Assembly: GCF_003111685.1 (NCBI RefSeq)
Contig: NZ_CP022192.1
Coordinates: 1-62,500 of the forward strand
Reading direction: 5' to 3'
Source of the DNA: Alloyangia pacifica
Lineage (GTDB): Bacteria; Pseudomonadota; Alphaproteobacteria; Rhodobacterales; Rhodobacteraceae
DNA: 62,500 nt
Below, piece after piece: positions 24,601-34,338 of the stretch. Under the pieces are notes generated by a model, which saw only the letters and a program-made list of their open reading frames with translations, did no database searches and was not told the DNA's origin. The first letter of the stretch is position 1, and every line of letters starts with the position of its first letter. The position numbers and the translations under genes were made by a program.

Positions 24601-27600
24601 ATGCACGTCGTCTTCCGCGAAAGCCACGGGCTCGAGGACCTCGAGACCCCGACGGACCTGATGCAGGATCCGGCGGATCTCGTGGTGCTGTCCTTCTCCG
24701 ACAGCGACCTCGGGGCCTTCGCGGAAGCCTGGCACCAGAGCGGCGGAAGCCTGCCCTCGCTGCGGCTCGCCAACCTCGCGCAGCTGCGCCATCCGCTGTC
24801 GGTCGACACCTACGTGGAGCGCACGCTTGCGGGCGCGAGGGGCATCCTCGTGCGGCTGATCGGCGGGCTGCCCTATTGGGACTACGGGCTCTTGCAGCTG
24901 CAGGCGCTGGCGCAGCGGCAGGGGATCGCCCTTGCCGTGCTGCCCGCCGACGGCCGCCCCGATCCGCGGCTCGACGAGGTCTCGACCCTGCCGCTCTCGA
25001 CCCTGCGCCAGCTTGCCCGGCTCTGCGACACCGGCGGCCCCGCCGCGGCGCAGGCGGCGCTGGCACAACTGGCGCTAGCCTCGGGCCTCGGCGCGCCCCC
25101 GGTGCGCGGCGCGCGCGCCCTGCCCGAGGTGGGCCTTTGGACCCCCGAAACCGGGCCCGAACCACTTGATGAGCCGAGGAGCGCCGCCCCTCGCGCGCCC
25201 CGGCGCATTTGGAAAGAGAAGACGGGGCGACGGATTCTCCTCGTCTTCTACCGCGCCTACCTGGTGGCGGCGGACATTGCCCCCATCGCGGCACTCTTCG
25301 CGGCCTTCCGGGCCGAGGGCTGCGAGGTGGTCGGGCTCTTCGCCCCCTCGCTGAAAGCGCCCCGCGCGGCGGCGGCGCTGCAAGAGGCCGTGGCCAGGCT
25401 CTGCCCCGACGCCATCGTCAGCGCCACCGCCTTCAGCGGGCGCGGCGCGGCGGGCTCGCCGCTCGACGCCGCGGGCGTGCCGGTCTTCCAGGTGGCGCTC
25501 GCAACCTCCACCGAAGAGGCCTGGGGCGCGGCGGACCGGGGGCTTTCCCCCGCCGATCTGGCCATGCACGTGGTGCTGCCCGAGGTCGACGGGCGGCTTC
25601 TGGCCGGGGTTGTCTCGTTCAAGGCGCACGGAGAGCGAGACCCGGAGCTGCAATTCGCCCGCACCCTGCACCGCCCTCACGGACCGGGGATCGCCGCCGC
25701 CGTTGCCCGGGTCATGGGCTGGCTGCGGCTGGCGGCACAGCCGGCGGCCGAGCGCCGGGTGGCGCTGATCCTTTCGACCTACCCCGGCAAGGACTGGAAC
25801 CTCGGCCACGCGGTCGGCCTCGACGCCCCGGCCTCGGCGCGGGCCATCCTCGAGGATCTGCGCGCGGCGGGATACGCGGTGCCCGAGGCGGGCGCCGATC
25901 TCGAGACGGCGCTGCAGGACCGCAGCCTGCGGCTGCCGCTGGCGGAGTACCGCGCGGCGCTGGCCCAGCTGCCGGAGCGCCTTCGGCAGCAGATCACCGC
26001 CACCTGGGGCGCGCCCGAGGCGGACGCGCAGATCGACGGCGACGCCTTCCGGGTCGCGGCGCTGGAACTTGGCCCCTGCCTCATCGCCCTGCAGCCCGAG
26101 CGCGGCACCCCGGCGGCGCGCGCGGGCGAGTACCACGATCTCGCGCGGGTGCCGCGCCATGCCTATGTCGCTTTCTACCTCTGGCTGCAGCGCCGCGCCG
26201 ACGCGCTGGTGCATATCGGCGCCCATGGCACGCTGGAATGGCTGCCCGGCAAGGCGGTCGCCCTCTCCGAGACCTGCTGGCCGCAGGTGCTGACCGGCGC
26301 GCTGCCGGTGCTCTATCCGTTCATCGTCAACGATCCGGGCGAGGCGGGACAGGCCAAGCGGCGCATCGGCGCGCTCACCCTCGGCCATCTGCCGCCGCCG
26401 CTCGCCGCGAGCGAGATCCCCGACCGGCTGACCCACCTGGAAAGCCTGCTCGACGAGTTCTCCACCGCCGACGGGCTCGACCCGCGCCGCCGCGACCGAC
26501 TGCAGGCCGACATCCGCGCCGAGGCCCGCGCCCGCGGCGTCGAGGCCGACCTGGGGCTCGGCGAGGCCGCCTCCACCGCCGAGGCGATCACCCGCATCGA
26601 CCGCTTCGTCTGTGACATCAAGGAAAGCCGCTTTGGCGCCGGGTTGCACGTCTGGGGCCGCCCGCCACCGGGCTGCACCGAGCCGGAGATCCTTGCCTCG
26701 GCGCAGGCCGAACGGGCCGCGCTCATCGCCGCGCTCGATGGTCGGCGGATCGAGGCGGGGCCCTCGGGGTCGCCCTGGCGCGGGCGGCGCGACGTGCTGC
26801 CGAGCGGGCGCAACCTCTACACCACCGACCCGCGCGCGGTGCCGAGCCGCGCCGCCCATGCGCAGGGGGTGAAGCTGGCCGAAGAGCTGATGCGCCGCCA
26901 CCTGCAGGATCACGGTGACTGGCCGCGCGGGCTGGTCGTCGATCTCTGGGGGTCGGCCACCATGCGCACCGCCGGCGAGGAATTCGCCATGGCGCTGCAC
27001 CTCTTGGGCGTGCGGCCGGTCTGGGACGAGGGCTCGGCGCGGGTCAGCGGCCTCGAGGTGCTGCCGATCGCCGAGCTCGACCGCCCGCGCATCGACGTCA
27101 CGCTGCGGGTCTCCGGGCTGTTCCGCGATGTCTTCCCCACGCTCTCGGGGCTCTTCGCGACGGCGGTCGCCGCGCTGGCGGCGCGCGACGAGGCGCCGGA
27201 GTGGAACCCCTATGCCGGGACCGCGCCGGGCGCGCGGGTCTACGGCCCGGCGCCGGGCAGCTTCGGGCTGGGCATGGGGGCGGCATTGGACAGCTACGAT
27301 CAGGAGGCCCGACGCACCGCCGGGGAGGCCTGGCTCGCCGCCTCGTCCTGGGCGCTGGACGGGGCACTGGACGGCGCGGGCGCGACCCGCGACGCGGCCG
27401 GGATTCGCGCCCGCGTCGCGCAGGCCGAGGCCTTCGTGCACCTTCAGGATCTGCCCGAGACCGACCTGCTGCTTGCCGCCGACTACGCCGCGCATGAGGC
27501 GGGCTTTGCCGCCGCACAGGCCACGACCGGCGGGCAGGCCGCGCTCTACCATCTCGACAGCACCGACCCCGCGCGCCCCCGCGCCCGCGCCCTGCCCGAA

Positions 27601-27927
27601 GAGATCGCCCGCGTGGTGCAGGCCCGCGCCGCCAACCCGCGCTGGATCGCCGGAATGCGCGCCCATGGCTTCCGCGGCGCCGCCGAGATGGCCGCGACGC
27701 TCGAGCACATGGCCGCCTTCGCGCATCTGGCAGGGGCGGTCGGCGGGCATCTGTTCGACCTCTATCATGCGGCGACGCTCGGCGATCCCGAAACCGAGGC
27801 CTTCCTGCGCGGCGCCAACCCCGGCGCCCATACGGCGATGCTCGAACGCTTCCGCGCACTGCGCGAGGCCGGGCTCTGGGACAGCCGCCGGAACTCGGTG
27901 ATCGCCGCGCTGGAGGACGGGTCGTGA
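24601..27927 (+). CDS. cobN: cobaltochelatase subunit CobN
   Basis: The large (1108-residue) subunit of the ATP-dependent aerobic cobaltochelatase, which inserts Co2+ into hydrogenobyrinic acid a,c-diamide. It is somewhat shorter than the best-known CobN proteins (about 1250-1275). CobN/BchH landmarks are seen: LILSTYPGKDWNLGHAVGLDAP, VHIGAHGTLEWLPGKAVALSE, LYPFIVNDPGEAGQAKRR, GRNLYTTDPRAVPSRAAHAQG and LRVSGLFRDVFPTL. The partner AAA+ subunits CobS and CobT are not in the window. It starts 12 bases after cobW and overlaps cobG in GTGA. Confidence 0.96.
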   Translation: MHVVFRESHGLEDLETPTDLMQDPADLVVLSFSDSDLGAFAEAWHQSGGSLPSLRLANLAQLRHPLSVDTYVERTLAGARGILVRLIGGLPYWDYGLLQLQALAQRQGIALAVLPADGRPDPRLDEVSTLPLSTLRQLARLCDTGGPAAAQAALAQLALASGLGAPPVRGARALPEVGLWTPETGPEPLDEPRSAAPRAPRRIWKEKTGRRILLVFYRAYLVAADIAPIAALFAAFRAEGCEVVGLFAPSLKAPRAAAALQEAVARLCPDAIVSATAFSGRGAAGSPLDAAGVPVFQVALATSTEEAWGAADRGLSPADLAMHVVLPEVDGRLLAGVVSFKAHGERDPELQFARTLHRPHGPGIAAAVARVMGWLRLAAQPAAERRVALILSTYPGKDWNLGHAVGLDAPASARAILEDLRAAGYAVPEAGADLETALQDRSLRLPLAEYRAALAQLPERLRQQITATWGAPEADAQIDGDAFRVAALELGPCLIALQPERGTPAARAGEYHDLARVPRHAYVAFYLWLQRRADALVHIGAHGTLEWLPGKAVALSETCWPQVLTGALPVLYPFIVNDPGEAGQAKRRIGALTLGHLPPPLAASEIPDRLTHLESLLDEFSTADGLDPRRRDRLQADIRAEARARGVEADLGLGEAASTAEAITRIDRFVCDIKESRFGAGLHVWGRPPPGCTEPEILASAQAERAALIAALDGRRIEAGPSGSPWRGRRDVLPSGRNLYTTDPRAVPSRAAHAQGVKLAEELMRRHLQDHGDWPRGLVVDLWGSATMRTAGEEFAMALHLLGVRPVWDEGSARVSGLEVLPIAELDRPRIDVTLRVSGLFRDVFPTLSGLFATAVAALAARDEAPEWNPYAGTAPGARVYGPAPGSFGLGMGAALDSYDQEARRTAGEAWLAASSWALDGALDGAGATRDAAGIRARVAQAEAFVHLQDLPETDLLLAADYAAHEAGFAAAQATTGGQAALYHLDSTDPARPRARALPEEIARVVQARAANPRWIAGMRAHGFRGAAEMAATLEHMAAFAHLAGAVGGHLFDLYHAATLGDPETEAFLRGANPGAHTAMLERFRALREAGLWDSRRNSVIAALEDGS

Positions 27928-29072
27928 GCGCCCCGCTGGTCAAGGGCTGGTGCCCCGGCGCGCACCGCCCGATGCTCTCGGGCGACGGGCTGGTGGTGCG
28001 GGTGCGCCCGTTCCGCGCCGAGCTGAGCGACGCGCAGGCGCTGGCGCTTTGCGATCTCGCGCGGACCCATGGCAACGGCACGCTGGAGCTGACCTCCCGC
28101 GCCAACCTGCAGATCCGCGGGGTGCCCGAGGCCGCCTTCCCCGCGCTGCTGGAGGGTTTGGAGGCGCTCGGGCTGATCGACGCCGACCCGGCGGTCGAGG
28201 CGCGGCGCAATATCCTCATGCCCGCGGGCTGGCGCGCGGGCGATCTGACCGACCGGCTTCACGCGGCGCTGCTGCAGACCCTGCCCGCGCTGCCGCCCTT
28301 GCCCGCCAAGATGGGCTTTGCGCTCGACACCGGGCCGCAGGGGCAGCTTGCCTCGGGGTCTGCCGATTTCCGCTTCGAGCTGGACCCGGCGGGGGCGCTG
28401 CTGCTGCGCGCCGACGGGGCGGCGACGGGGCGCGCGGTTTCGGAAGCGGGCGCGATGGACGCCCTTGCCGAGCTGGCCCGCTGGTTCGTCGCCACCGGCG
28501 GCCCCGAGGCAGGGCGCATGGCGCGGCATCTGCGGCAGGTCTCGCTTCCGCAGACATGGCGGGGCACCGCACCGCGCGCGCCGGGGGCCTGCCCTGAACC
28601 CGGTGGCATGGAGGGGGACCGGCTGCTTGGCGTGCCCTTCGGCAGCATGGAGGCCAGCGTGCTCGCGGAGCTAGTCGAAGCCAGCGGCGCGCGGGCGGTG
28701 CGGTTGATGACCGGGCGGCTCCTCTGCCTGCGCGGCGGCCACGCCGACACCGCCGCCCCCGGTTTCGTCACCGCCCCCGGCAGCACGCTCCTGACCGCCC
28801 ACGCCTGCCCGGGCGCCCCCTTCTGCCCGCAGGCGACCGTGCCCACCCGCGCGCTCGCGGCACGGCTGGCGCCAAAGGTGCGCGGCACGCTGCACGTCTC
28901 GGGCTGCGCCAAGGGCTGCGCCCTGCCGCGCGCCGCCGATGTCACGCTGGTGGGACGGCAGGGCGGCTTCGACCTCGTGGAACATGGCGCGCCCTGGGAC
29001 ACCCCCGCCCGCACCGGCCTGTCTCCCGCACAACTCGACGATCTTCCCACCCTCCTATCGGGACAGCCCTGA
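27924..29072 (+). CDS. cobG: precorrin-3B synthase (CobG)
   Basis: This oxygen-dependent monooxygenase forms the ring-contracted precursor precorrin-3B, the hallmark of the aerobic cobalamin pathway. It has 382 residues and the nitrite/sulphite-reductase-like fold. The N-terminal half contains LELTSRANLQIRGV. The C-terminal half carries the [4Fe-4S] ligands in TAHACPGAPFCPQA and LHVSGCAKGCALP. The GTG start overlaps the cobN stop. Its presence shows that the route here needs oxygen. Confidence 0.95.
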   Translation: MSAPLVKGWCPGAHRPMLSGDGLVVRVRPFRAELSDAQALALCDLARTHGNGTLELTSRANLQIRGVPEAAFPALLEGLEALGLIDADPAVEARRNILMPAGWRAGDLTDRLHAALLQTLPALPPLPAKMGFALDTGPQGQLASGSADFRFELDPAGALLLRADGAATGRAVSEAGAMDALAELARWFVATGGPEAGRMARHLRQVSLPQTWRGTAPRAPGACPEPGGMEGDRLLGVPFGSMEASVLAELVEASGARAVRLMTGRLLCLRGGHADTAAPGFVTAPGSTLLTAHACPGAPFCPQATVPTRALAARLAPKVRGTLHVSGCAKGCALPRAADVTLVGRQGGFDLVEHGAPWDTPARTGLSPAQLDDLPTLLSGQP

Positions 29073-29701
29073 TGCCCTATGACTACGAAAAGGATGGCGC
29101 GGCCATCTACCGCCAGAGCTTCGCCACGATCCGCGCCGAGGCCGATCTCGCGCGGTTCTCGCCCGACGAGGAGCCCATCGCGGTGCGGATGATCCACGCG
29201 GCGGGGATGGTCGGGCTCGACCAGCACATCCGCTTCTCCGAGGGCTTCGCCGCCGCCGCCCGCGCCGCGCTGGCGCGGGGCGCGCCGATCCTTTGCGATG
29301 CGCGGATGGTGTCCGAGGGCGTCACCCGCCCGCGCCTGCCCGCCGACAACCCGGTGCTCTGCACATTGCGCGACCCCAGCGTGCCCGAGTTGGCCCGCGC
29401 CATGGGCACCACCCGCTCGGCGGCGGCGCTCGAGCTTTGGCGGCCCCAGCTCGCGGGTGCGCTGGTGGCCATCGGCAATGCCCCCACGGCGCTCTTTCAC
29501 CTGCTGAACATGCTCGAGGATCCGGCCTGCCCGCGCCCGGCGGCGATCATCGGCTGCCCGGTGGGGTTCGTCGGCGCGATGGAAAGCAAGGACGCGCTCT
29601 GGCAGGCACAGCCCGTGCCCTGCTGCATCGTCGAGGGGCGGCTTGGCGGCAGCGCGATCACCGTCGCGGCGATCAACGCCATCGCGAGCCGCGCCGAATG
29701 A
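29072..29701 (+). CDS. cobH: precorrin-8X methylmutase (CobH)
   Basis: A 209-residue mutase that moves the C11 methyl to C12 to form hydrogenobyrinate. The catalytic histidine is H42 in VRMIHAAGMVGL. The RPRLPADNPVLC and IGCPVGFVGAMESKDAL segments are standard. The ATG shares its first base with the cobG stop (TGATG), so translation is coupled. Confidence 0.96.
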   Translation: MPYDYEKDGAAIYRQSFATIRAEADLARFSPDEEPIAVRMIHAAGMVGLDQHIRFSEGFAAAARAALARGAPILCDARMVSEGVTRPRLPADNPVLCTLRDPSVPELARAMGTTRSAAALELWRPQLAGALVAIGNAPTALFHLLNMLEDPACPRPAAIIGCPVGFVGAMESKDALWQAQPVPCCIVEGRLGGSAITVAAINAIASRAE

Positions 29702-30477
29702 ACGCTCGGGGGGAAATCCGCGCAGAGGCCAGCGCAGAGGTAGGCACGCAGGGGCAGGGCACGATCTGGGGCGTCGGTCTTGGCCCCGGCGATCCCGACC
29801 TCATGTCGGTGCGCGCCGACCGGCTGCTGCGCAAGGCCGGTCACGTGGCCTACTTCCGCAAGGCCGGGCGACCCGGGCAGGCCCGGCGCATCGTCGAGGG
29901 GATGTTGCGCCCCGACGTGATCGAGATCGCCATGGAGTACCCGGTGACCACCGAGATTCCGCTCACCGATCCGCGCTACAACGCGCTGCTCTCGGCCTTC
30001 TACGAGGGCTGCACCGCGAAGCTCCGCGCCCTGTCGGAGGCGGGCCACGAGGTGCTGGTGCTCGCCGAGGGCGACCCGTTCTTCTACGGCTCCTTCATGC
30101 ATCTCTTCACCCGGCTCAAGGGCCATGCGCCGCTGCAGGTGATCCCGGCGATCCCCGGCATGGCCGCCGCCTGGTGCGCCACCGGCCTGCCGATCACCTG
30201 GGGCGACGACGTGATGAGCACGCTCATGGGCACCCTGCCCGAGGCCGAGCTGGTGCGGCAGATGCGCAATGCCGACGCGCTGGTGATCATGAAAATCGGC
30301 CGCAACATCGACAAGGTCCGCCGCGCCCTGCGCGCCGCCGGGCGCTTCGAGGAGGCCTGGCTGGTGGAACACGCCGCCATGCCGGGCCAGTCGGTGCAGC
30401 GCCTGTCGGAGGCCGAGGGCCGGGTGACCCCCTATTTCTCCATCGTCCTGGTGCACGGACAGGGGCGGCGGCCATGA
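29698..30477 (+). CDS. cobI: precorrin-2 C20-methyltransferase (CobI)
   Basis: A SAM-dependent methylase of the tetrapyrrole methyltransferase family, 259 residues. The N-terminal GVGLGPGDPDLMSVRADRLL binds SAM, and LAEGDPFFYGSFMHLF is the second family motif. It also has IPGMAAAWCATGLPITWGDD. About 20 extra residues precede the conserved domain, which may reflect a longer N-terminus or a start chosen for its overlap with cobH (ATGA). Confidence 0.95.
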   Translation: MNARGEIRAEASAEVGTQGQGTIWGVGLGPGDPDLMSVRADRLLRKAGHVAYFRKAGRPGQARRIVEGMLRPDVIEIAMEYPVTTEIPLTDPRYNALLSAFYEGCTAKLRALSEAGHEVLVLAEGDPFFYGSFMHLFTRLKGHAPLQVIPAIPGMAAAWCATGLPITWGDDVMSTLMGTLPEAELVRQMRNADALVIMKIGRNIDKVRRALRAAGRFEEAWLVEHAAMPGQSVQRLSEAEGRVTPYFSIVLVHGQGRRP

Positions 30478-31226
30478 GCGGACGGCTGGTCATCGCCGGG
30501 CTCGGCCCCGGATCGGAGGCACTGGTCACCCCCGAGGTCAACGCCGCGCTGGCCGAGGCGACAGATGTGGTCGGCTATATCCCCTATGTCGCCCGCGTCA
30601 CGCCGCGCCCCGGCCTGACGCTGCATGCCTCGGACAACCGGGTCGAGCTGGACCGCGCCCGCCACGCGCTCGAGATGGCCTGCGCCGGCCGCTCGGTTGT
30701 CGTGGTCTCTTCGGGCGATCCCGGGGTCTTTGCCATGGCGGCCGCGGTGTTCGAGGCGGTCGAGGCGGGCCCGCCGGAGTGGCGCGCGCTCGACATCGCG
30801 GTGCTGCCCGGGATCACCGCGATGCTCGCCGCCGCCGCCCGCACGGGCGCGCCGCTGGGGCATGATTTCTGCGCGATCAACCTCAGCGACAACCTCAAGC
30901 CCTGGTCGCTGATCGAAAAGCGCCTGCGCCTCGCCGCCGAGGCCGATTTCGCCATGGCTTTCTACAACCCGCGCTCCATGGCCCGGCCCGAGGGGTTCGC
31001 AAAAGCCCTGAACGTCCTGCAGCAGGCCTGCGGCGATGCCCGCCCGGTGATCTTTGCCCGCGCCGTCTCGACCCCGGAGGAAGAGATCCGCGTGGTCCGC
31101 CTCGATCGCTGCACCCCCGAGATGGCCGACATGCGCACGGTGGTCATTGTCGGGGCCTCGACCACGCGGATCATCGCCCGTGATGGCGCGGCGTTCGTCT
31201 ACACCCCGAGGTCGGTGCCCGCATGA
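30474..31226 (+). CDS. cobJ: precorrin-3B C17-methyltransferase (CobJ)
   Basis: A 250-residue SAM-dependent methylase that drives ring contraction after CobG. Typical blocks are LVIAGLGPGSEALVTPEV, DVVGYIPYVARV, SSGDPGVFAMAAAVFEA and PGITAMLAAAARTGAPLGHDFCAINLSDNLKPW. The ATG overlaps the cobI stop, and the 3' end overlaps the convergent cobK by 28 bases. Confidence 0.96.
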   Translation: MSGRLVIAGLGPGSEALVTPEVNAALAEATDVVGYIPYVARVTPRPGLTLHASDNRVELDRARHALEMACAGRSVVVVSSGDPGVFAMAAAVFEAVEAGPPEWRALDIAVLPGITAMLAAAARTGAPLGHDFCAINLSDNLKPWSLIEKRLRLAAEADFAMAFYNPRSMARPEGFAKALNVLQQACGDARPVIFARAVSTPEEEIRVVRLDRCTPEMADMRTVVIVGASTTRIIARDGAAFVYTPRSVPA

Positions 31227-31954
31227 TCGAGCCAGCGCAGCACCCCCTCCACCTCATGCGTCTCGCGCCGCGCCGGGATGGCGGGCCGGTCGATCATGAT
31301 CACCGGCAGGCCCAGCTCGCGCGCCGCCGCGATCTTGGCAAAGGCGCCGCTGCCGCCGGAATTCTTCGAGACCACGAGGTCGATCCTGTGCTCCCGCATC
31401 AGCCTTCGGTCGGATTCGAGACCGAAGGGGCCGCGATCAACCACCACGTGATGATCGGGGAAATCCAGAGGTGCCTCGGGCGGGTCAACGAGCCGCAGCA
31501 GGTAGGCATGCTGCGCCTGTGCAGCGAAGTCCGCCAGATGCGTGCGGCCCACGGCCAGCATCACGCGGCGCCGCGGACCGGCGAGCTCGGCGACAGCCCC
31601 CGCCATGTCCGGCACCCGGATCCAGCGGTCGGCAGCGGTCTCCTCCCAGGGCGCTCGGGTGAGCGCGATCAGCGGCACGTCCGCCGCCCGGCAGGCCGCG
31701 ACGGCATTGGCGCTCATCTGCGCCGCGAAAGGGTGCGTGGCGTCGATCACATGGGTGATGCGCTCGGCCCGCAGGTGGCCCGACAGCCCCTCGACCCCGC
31801 CAAAACCGCCGATGCGCAGCGGCAGCGCCTGCGTCGCCGGACTGGCCACGCGCCCGGCCAGCGACACCGTGCCGCGCAGCCCCGCCCCGGCCAGCGCCCG
31901 GCAGAGCCGCGCCGCCTCGGCGGTGCCGCCGAGCACCAGAAGGTTCGGCTCCAT
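31199..31954 (-). CDS. cobK: precorrin-6A reductase (CobK)
   Basis: A 251-residue NADPH-dependent reductase that makes precorrin-6B. Features are LLVLGGTAEAARLCRAL at the N-terminus, VIDATHPFAAQMSANAV and VVSKNSGGSGAFAKIAAARELGLPVIMIDRP. It is the only leftward gene inside an otherwise rightward operon. Its start codon shares the CATG palindrome with the start codon of cobL on the other strand, and its end overlaps cobJ. Its promoter must therefore lie inside cobL. Confidence 0.95.
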   Translation of the reverse strand: MEPNLLVLGGTAEAARLCRALAGAGLRGTVSLAGRVASPATQALPLRIGGFGGVEGLSGHLRAERITHVIDATHPFAAQMSANAVAACRAADVPLIALTRAPWEETAADRWIRVPDMAGAVAELAGPRRRVMLAVGRTHLADFAAQAQHAYLLRLVDPPEAPLDFPDHHVVVDRGPFGLESDRRLMREHRIDLVVSKNSGGSGAFAKIAAARELGLPVIMIDRPAIPARRETHEVEGVLRWLDHAGTDLGV

Positions 31955-33167
31955 GTCTGAGGCTGTCACGTCTGAAGTCCCCTGGCTGTCGATCGTCGGG
32001 CTCGGCGAAGATGGCCCGGACGGGCTCTGCTCCGCAAGCCGTGCCGCGCTCGCGGCAGCCGACATCGTCATGGGGCCCGAACGGCACCTGTCGCTGCTCC
32101 CCGAGGCGGGCGCAAGGCGGATCGCCTGGCCCGTGCCCTTTGCCGAGGGAATTCCGCAGCTCCTGGCGCTGCGCGGGCAGCGGGTTGCGGTGCTGGCTTC
32201 GGGCGATCCCTTCTGGTTCGGTGCCGGCGCGGTCTTGGCGCGGCAGCTGGAACGCGATGAATGGCAGGCCTTTCCGGGCCGCTCGAGTTTCTCGCTCGCC
32301 GCCGCGCGGATGGGCTGGCCGCTGGAAAGCGTCCAGTGCTTCGGCCTGCATGCCGCGCCGCTGTCGCGGCTGCGCCCGCGGCTTGCGCCGGGACGGCGGA
32401 TGCTGGTGCTGCTGCGGGACGGCGCGGCGGTGCGCGCCCTGGCGGACTACCTTGCCGCCGAAGGCTTCGGCGCCTCCGGGATCACCGTTATGGAAGCGCT
32501 CGGCGGCCCCCGCGAGCGGCGCACCGAGGCCCGCGCCGAGGCTCTGCCAGCGCGCAGCTTCAGCCACCCCGTCTGTGCCGCCGTCGCGGTGGCCGGAGAG
32601 GGCGCGGTGCTGCCCCTCGCCACCGGCCGCCCCGACGGCTGGTTCGAGAGCGACGGCCAGATCACCAAGCAGCCCATCCGCGCGCTGACCCTCTCGGCCC
32701 TCGCCCCGCGCCCCTTCGAGCACCTCTGGGACATCGGCGGCGGCTCGGGCTCGATCGGCATCGAGTGGCTGCTCTGCGATCCCACGCTCGACGCCAGCAC
32801 TGTCGAGCCGCGCCCGGAGCGCGCCGCCCGGATCGCCGCCAATGCCGCCCGGCTCGGCGCCGACCGGCTGCGGGTGGTCGAAGGCTCTGCCCCCACGGCG
32901 CTGGCGCACCTCGAACGCCCCGACGCGGTGTTCATCGGCGGCGGCCTGACCCGGGACCTGCTGGACTGGCTGGAAACGCATCTTCCCGGGGGCACAAGGA
33001 TCGTCGCCAACGCGGTGACGCTGGAGTCCGAGGCGCTGCTGACTGAGGCGCAGGCGCGGCGCGGCGGCGCGCTGCTGCGCCTCGCGCTGTCGTCCGCCCA
33101 GCCTCTCGGCCCGAGACGCGGCTGGAAGGCGGCCTATCCCATCGTGCAATGGAGCCACGTCACATGA
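31953..33167 (+). CDS. cobL: precorrin-6Y C5,15-methyltransferase (decarboxylating), fused CobL
   Basis: A 404-residue two-domain enzyme that methylates C5 and C15 and decarboxylates the C12 acetate. The N-terminal half is a tetrapyrrole methylase (WLSIVGLGEDGPDGLCSASRAAL, ASGDPFWFGAGAVLA). The C-terminal half is a CbiT-type methylase with LWDIGGGSGSIGIEWLL. Anaerobic pathways split these as CbiE and CbiT. The start codon overlaps the divergent cobK start within CATG, and the stop overlaps cobE in ATGA. Confidence 0.96.
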   Translation: MSEAVTSEVPWLSIVGLGEDGPDGLCSASRAALAAADIVMGPERHLSLLPEAGARRIAWPVPFAEGIPQLLALRGQRVAVLASGDPFWFGAGAVLARQLERDEWQAFPGRSSFSLAAARMGWPLESVQCFGLHAAPLSRLRPRLAPGRRMLVLLRDGAAVRALADYLAAEGFGASGITVMEALGGPRERRTEARAEALPARSFSHPVCAAVAVAGEGAVLPLATGRPDGWFESDGQITKQPIRALTLSALAPRPFEHLWDIGGGSGSIGIEWLLCDPTLDASTVEPRPERAARIAANAARLGADRLRVVEGSAPTALAHLERPDAVFIGGGLTRDLLDWLETHLPGGTRIVANAVTLESEALLTEAQARRGGALLRLALSSAQPLGPRRGWKAAYPIVQWSHVT

Positions 33168-33532
33168 TCGTCGCGGGCTTCGGATTCCGGCAGGGCGCGG
33201 GCGCCTCCAGCCTGCGCGACGCCTATGACCGGGCCCGCGCCGGGCGGGAGGCGGGCTGTCTCGCCACGGCCAAGGACAAGGCAGACGCCCCCGCCCTGCG
33301 TGCCCTGGCCGGATCTCTCGGCCTGCCGGTCGCTGGCGTCCCGGCCTGCCAGCTCTCCGCGCAGGGCACGGCAACCGACTCCCCCCGCGTGCGCGCCGAA
33401 CGCGCCACCGGCTCGGTCGCCGAGGCCGCGGCCCTTTGCGCCGCCGGGCCGGGCGCACGTCTGCTTGGCGCGCGCGTGATTTCCTCTGACCGCATGGCCA
33501 GCTGCGCGCTGGCAGAAGGACCCGATCCATGA
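33164..33532 (+). CDS. cobE: cobalamin biosynthesis protein CobE (CbiG C-terminal domain)
   Basis: A 122-residue stand-alone version of the CbiG C-terminal domain. The N-terminal [20 protein letters not shown] and the central [23 protein letters not shown] are recognisable. Genetics in Pseudomonas tie CobE to the aerobic pathway, but its reaction is unknown. It overlaps both neighbours (cobL and cobM) by 4 bases, so it is firmly inside the operon. Confidence 0.9.
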   Translation: MIVAGFGFRQGAGASSLRDAYDRARAGREAGCLATAKDKADAPALRALAGSLGLPVAGVPACQLSAQGTATDSPRVRAERATGSVAEAAALCAAGPGARLLGARVISSDRMASCALAEGPDP

Positions 33533-34338
33533 CCGTTCACTTCATCGGCGCCGGCCCCGGCGCGCCCGACCTGCTGACCCTGCGCGGCCGCGACATCATC
33601 GCGCGCTGCCCGGTCTGCCTCTACGCCGGCTCGCTGGTCCCCGAGGCGATCCTTGGCCATTGCCCCCCCGGCGCGCGGATCGTCAACACCGCGCCGCTGG
33701 ACCTCGACCAGATCATCGCCGAGATCCGCCTCGCCCATGACGCGGGGCAGGACGTGGCGCGGCTGCATTCGGGGGATCTTTCGGTCTGGTCGGCGATGGG
33801 CGAGCAGATGCGCCGACTGAAGGCGCTCGGCATCCCCGTCTCGGTCACCCCCGGCGTGCCTGCCTTCGCCGCCGCCGCAGCCGCGCTCGGCGCCGAGCTG
33901 ACCCTGCCGGGCCTCGCGCAATCGGTGGTGCTGACCCGCACGCCGGGCCGGGCCTCGTCGATGCCCGAGGGCGAGACGCTGGCCAATTTCGCCGCCACCG
34001 GCGCGACGCTGGCCCTCCACCTGTCGATCCAGAACATCGCGCGGGTGGTTGCCGATCTCTCCCCCGCCTATGGCGCGGACTGCCCCGTCGCCGTGGTCTA
34101 CCGCGCCAGTTGGCCCGACGAGGTGATCCTGCGCGGCACGCTGTCGGACATCGAGGGCAAGCTCGGCGCGGGCATCACCCGCACCGCGCTCATCCTCGTC
34201 GGCCCGGCGCTGGCGGGCGAGGGCTTTGACGAGAGCTGCCTTTACGCAGCCGACTACGACCGCCGCTACCGCCCGCAAAGCGCCGAGAGCCCGTGGAGTG
34301 GCTGGACCCCCGAGCAGGAGGCGCAGACCGATGGCTGA
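33529..34338 (+). CDS. cobM: precorrin-4 C11-methyltransferase (CobM)
   Basis: A 269-residue SAM-dependent methylase. The N-terminal [54 protein letters not shown] and [30 protein letters not shown] are all standard for CobM/CbiF. It overlaps cobE by 4 bases and cobB by 8. Confidence 0.96.
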   Translation: MTVHFIGAGPGAPDLLTLRGRDIIARCPVCLYAGSLVPEAILGHCPPGARIVNTAPLDLDQIIAEIRLAHDAGQDVARLHSGDLSVWSAMGEQMRRLKALGIPVSVTPGVPAFAAAAAALGAELTLPGLAQSVVLTRTPGRASSMPEGETLANFAATGATLALHLSIQNIARVVADLSPAYGADCPVAVVYRASWPDEVILRGTLSDIEGKLGAGITRTALILVGPALAGEGFDESCLYAADYDRRYRPQSAESPWSGWTPEQEAQTDG

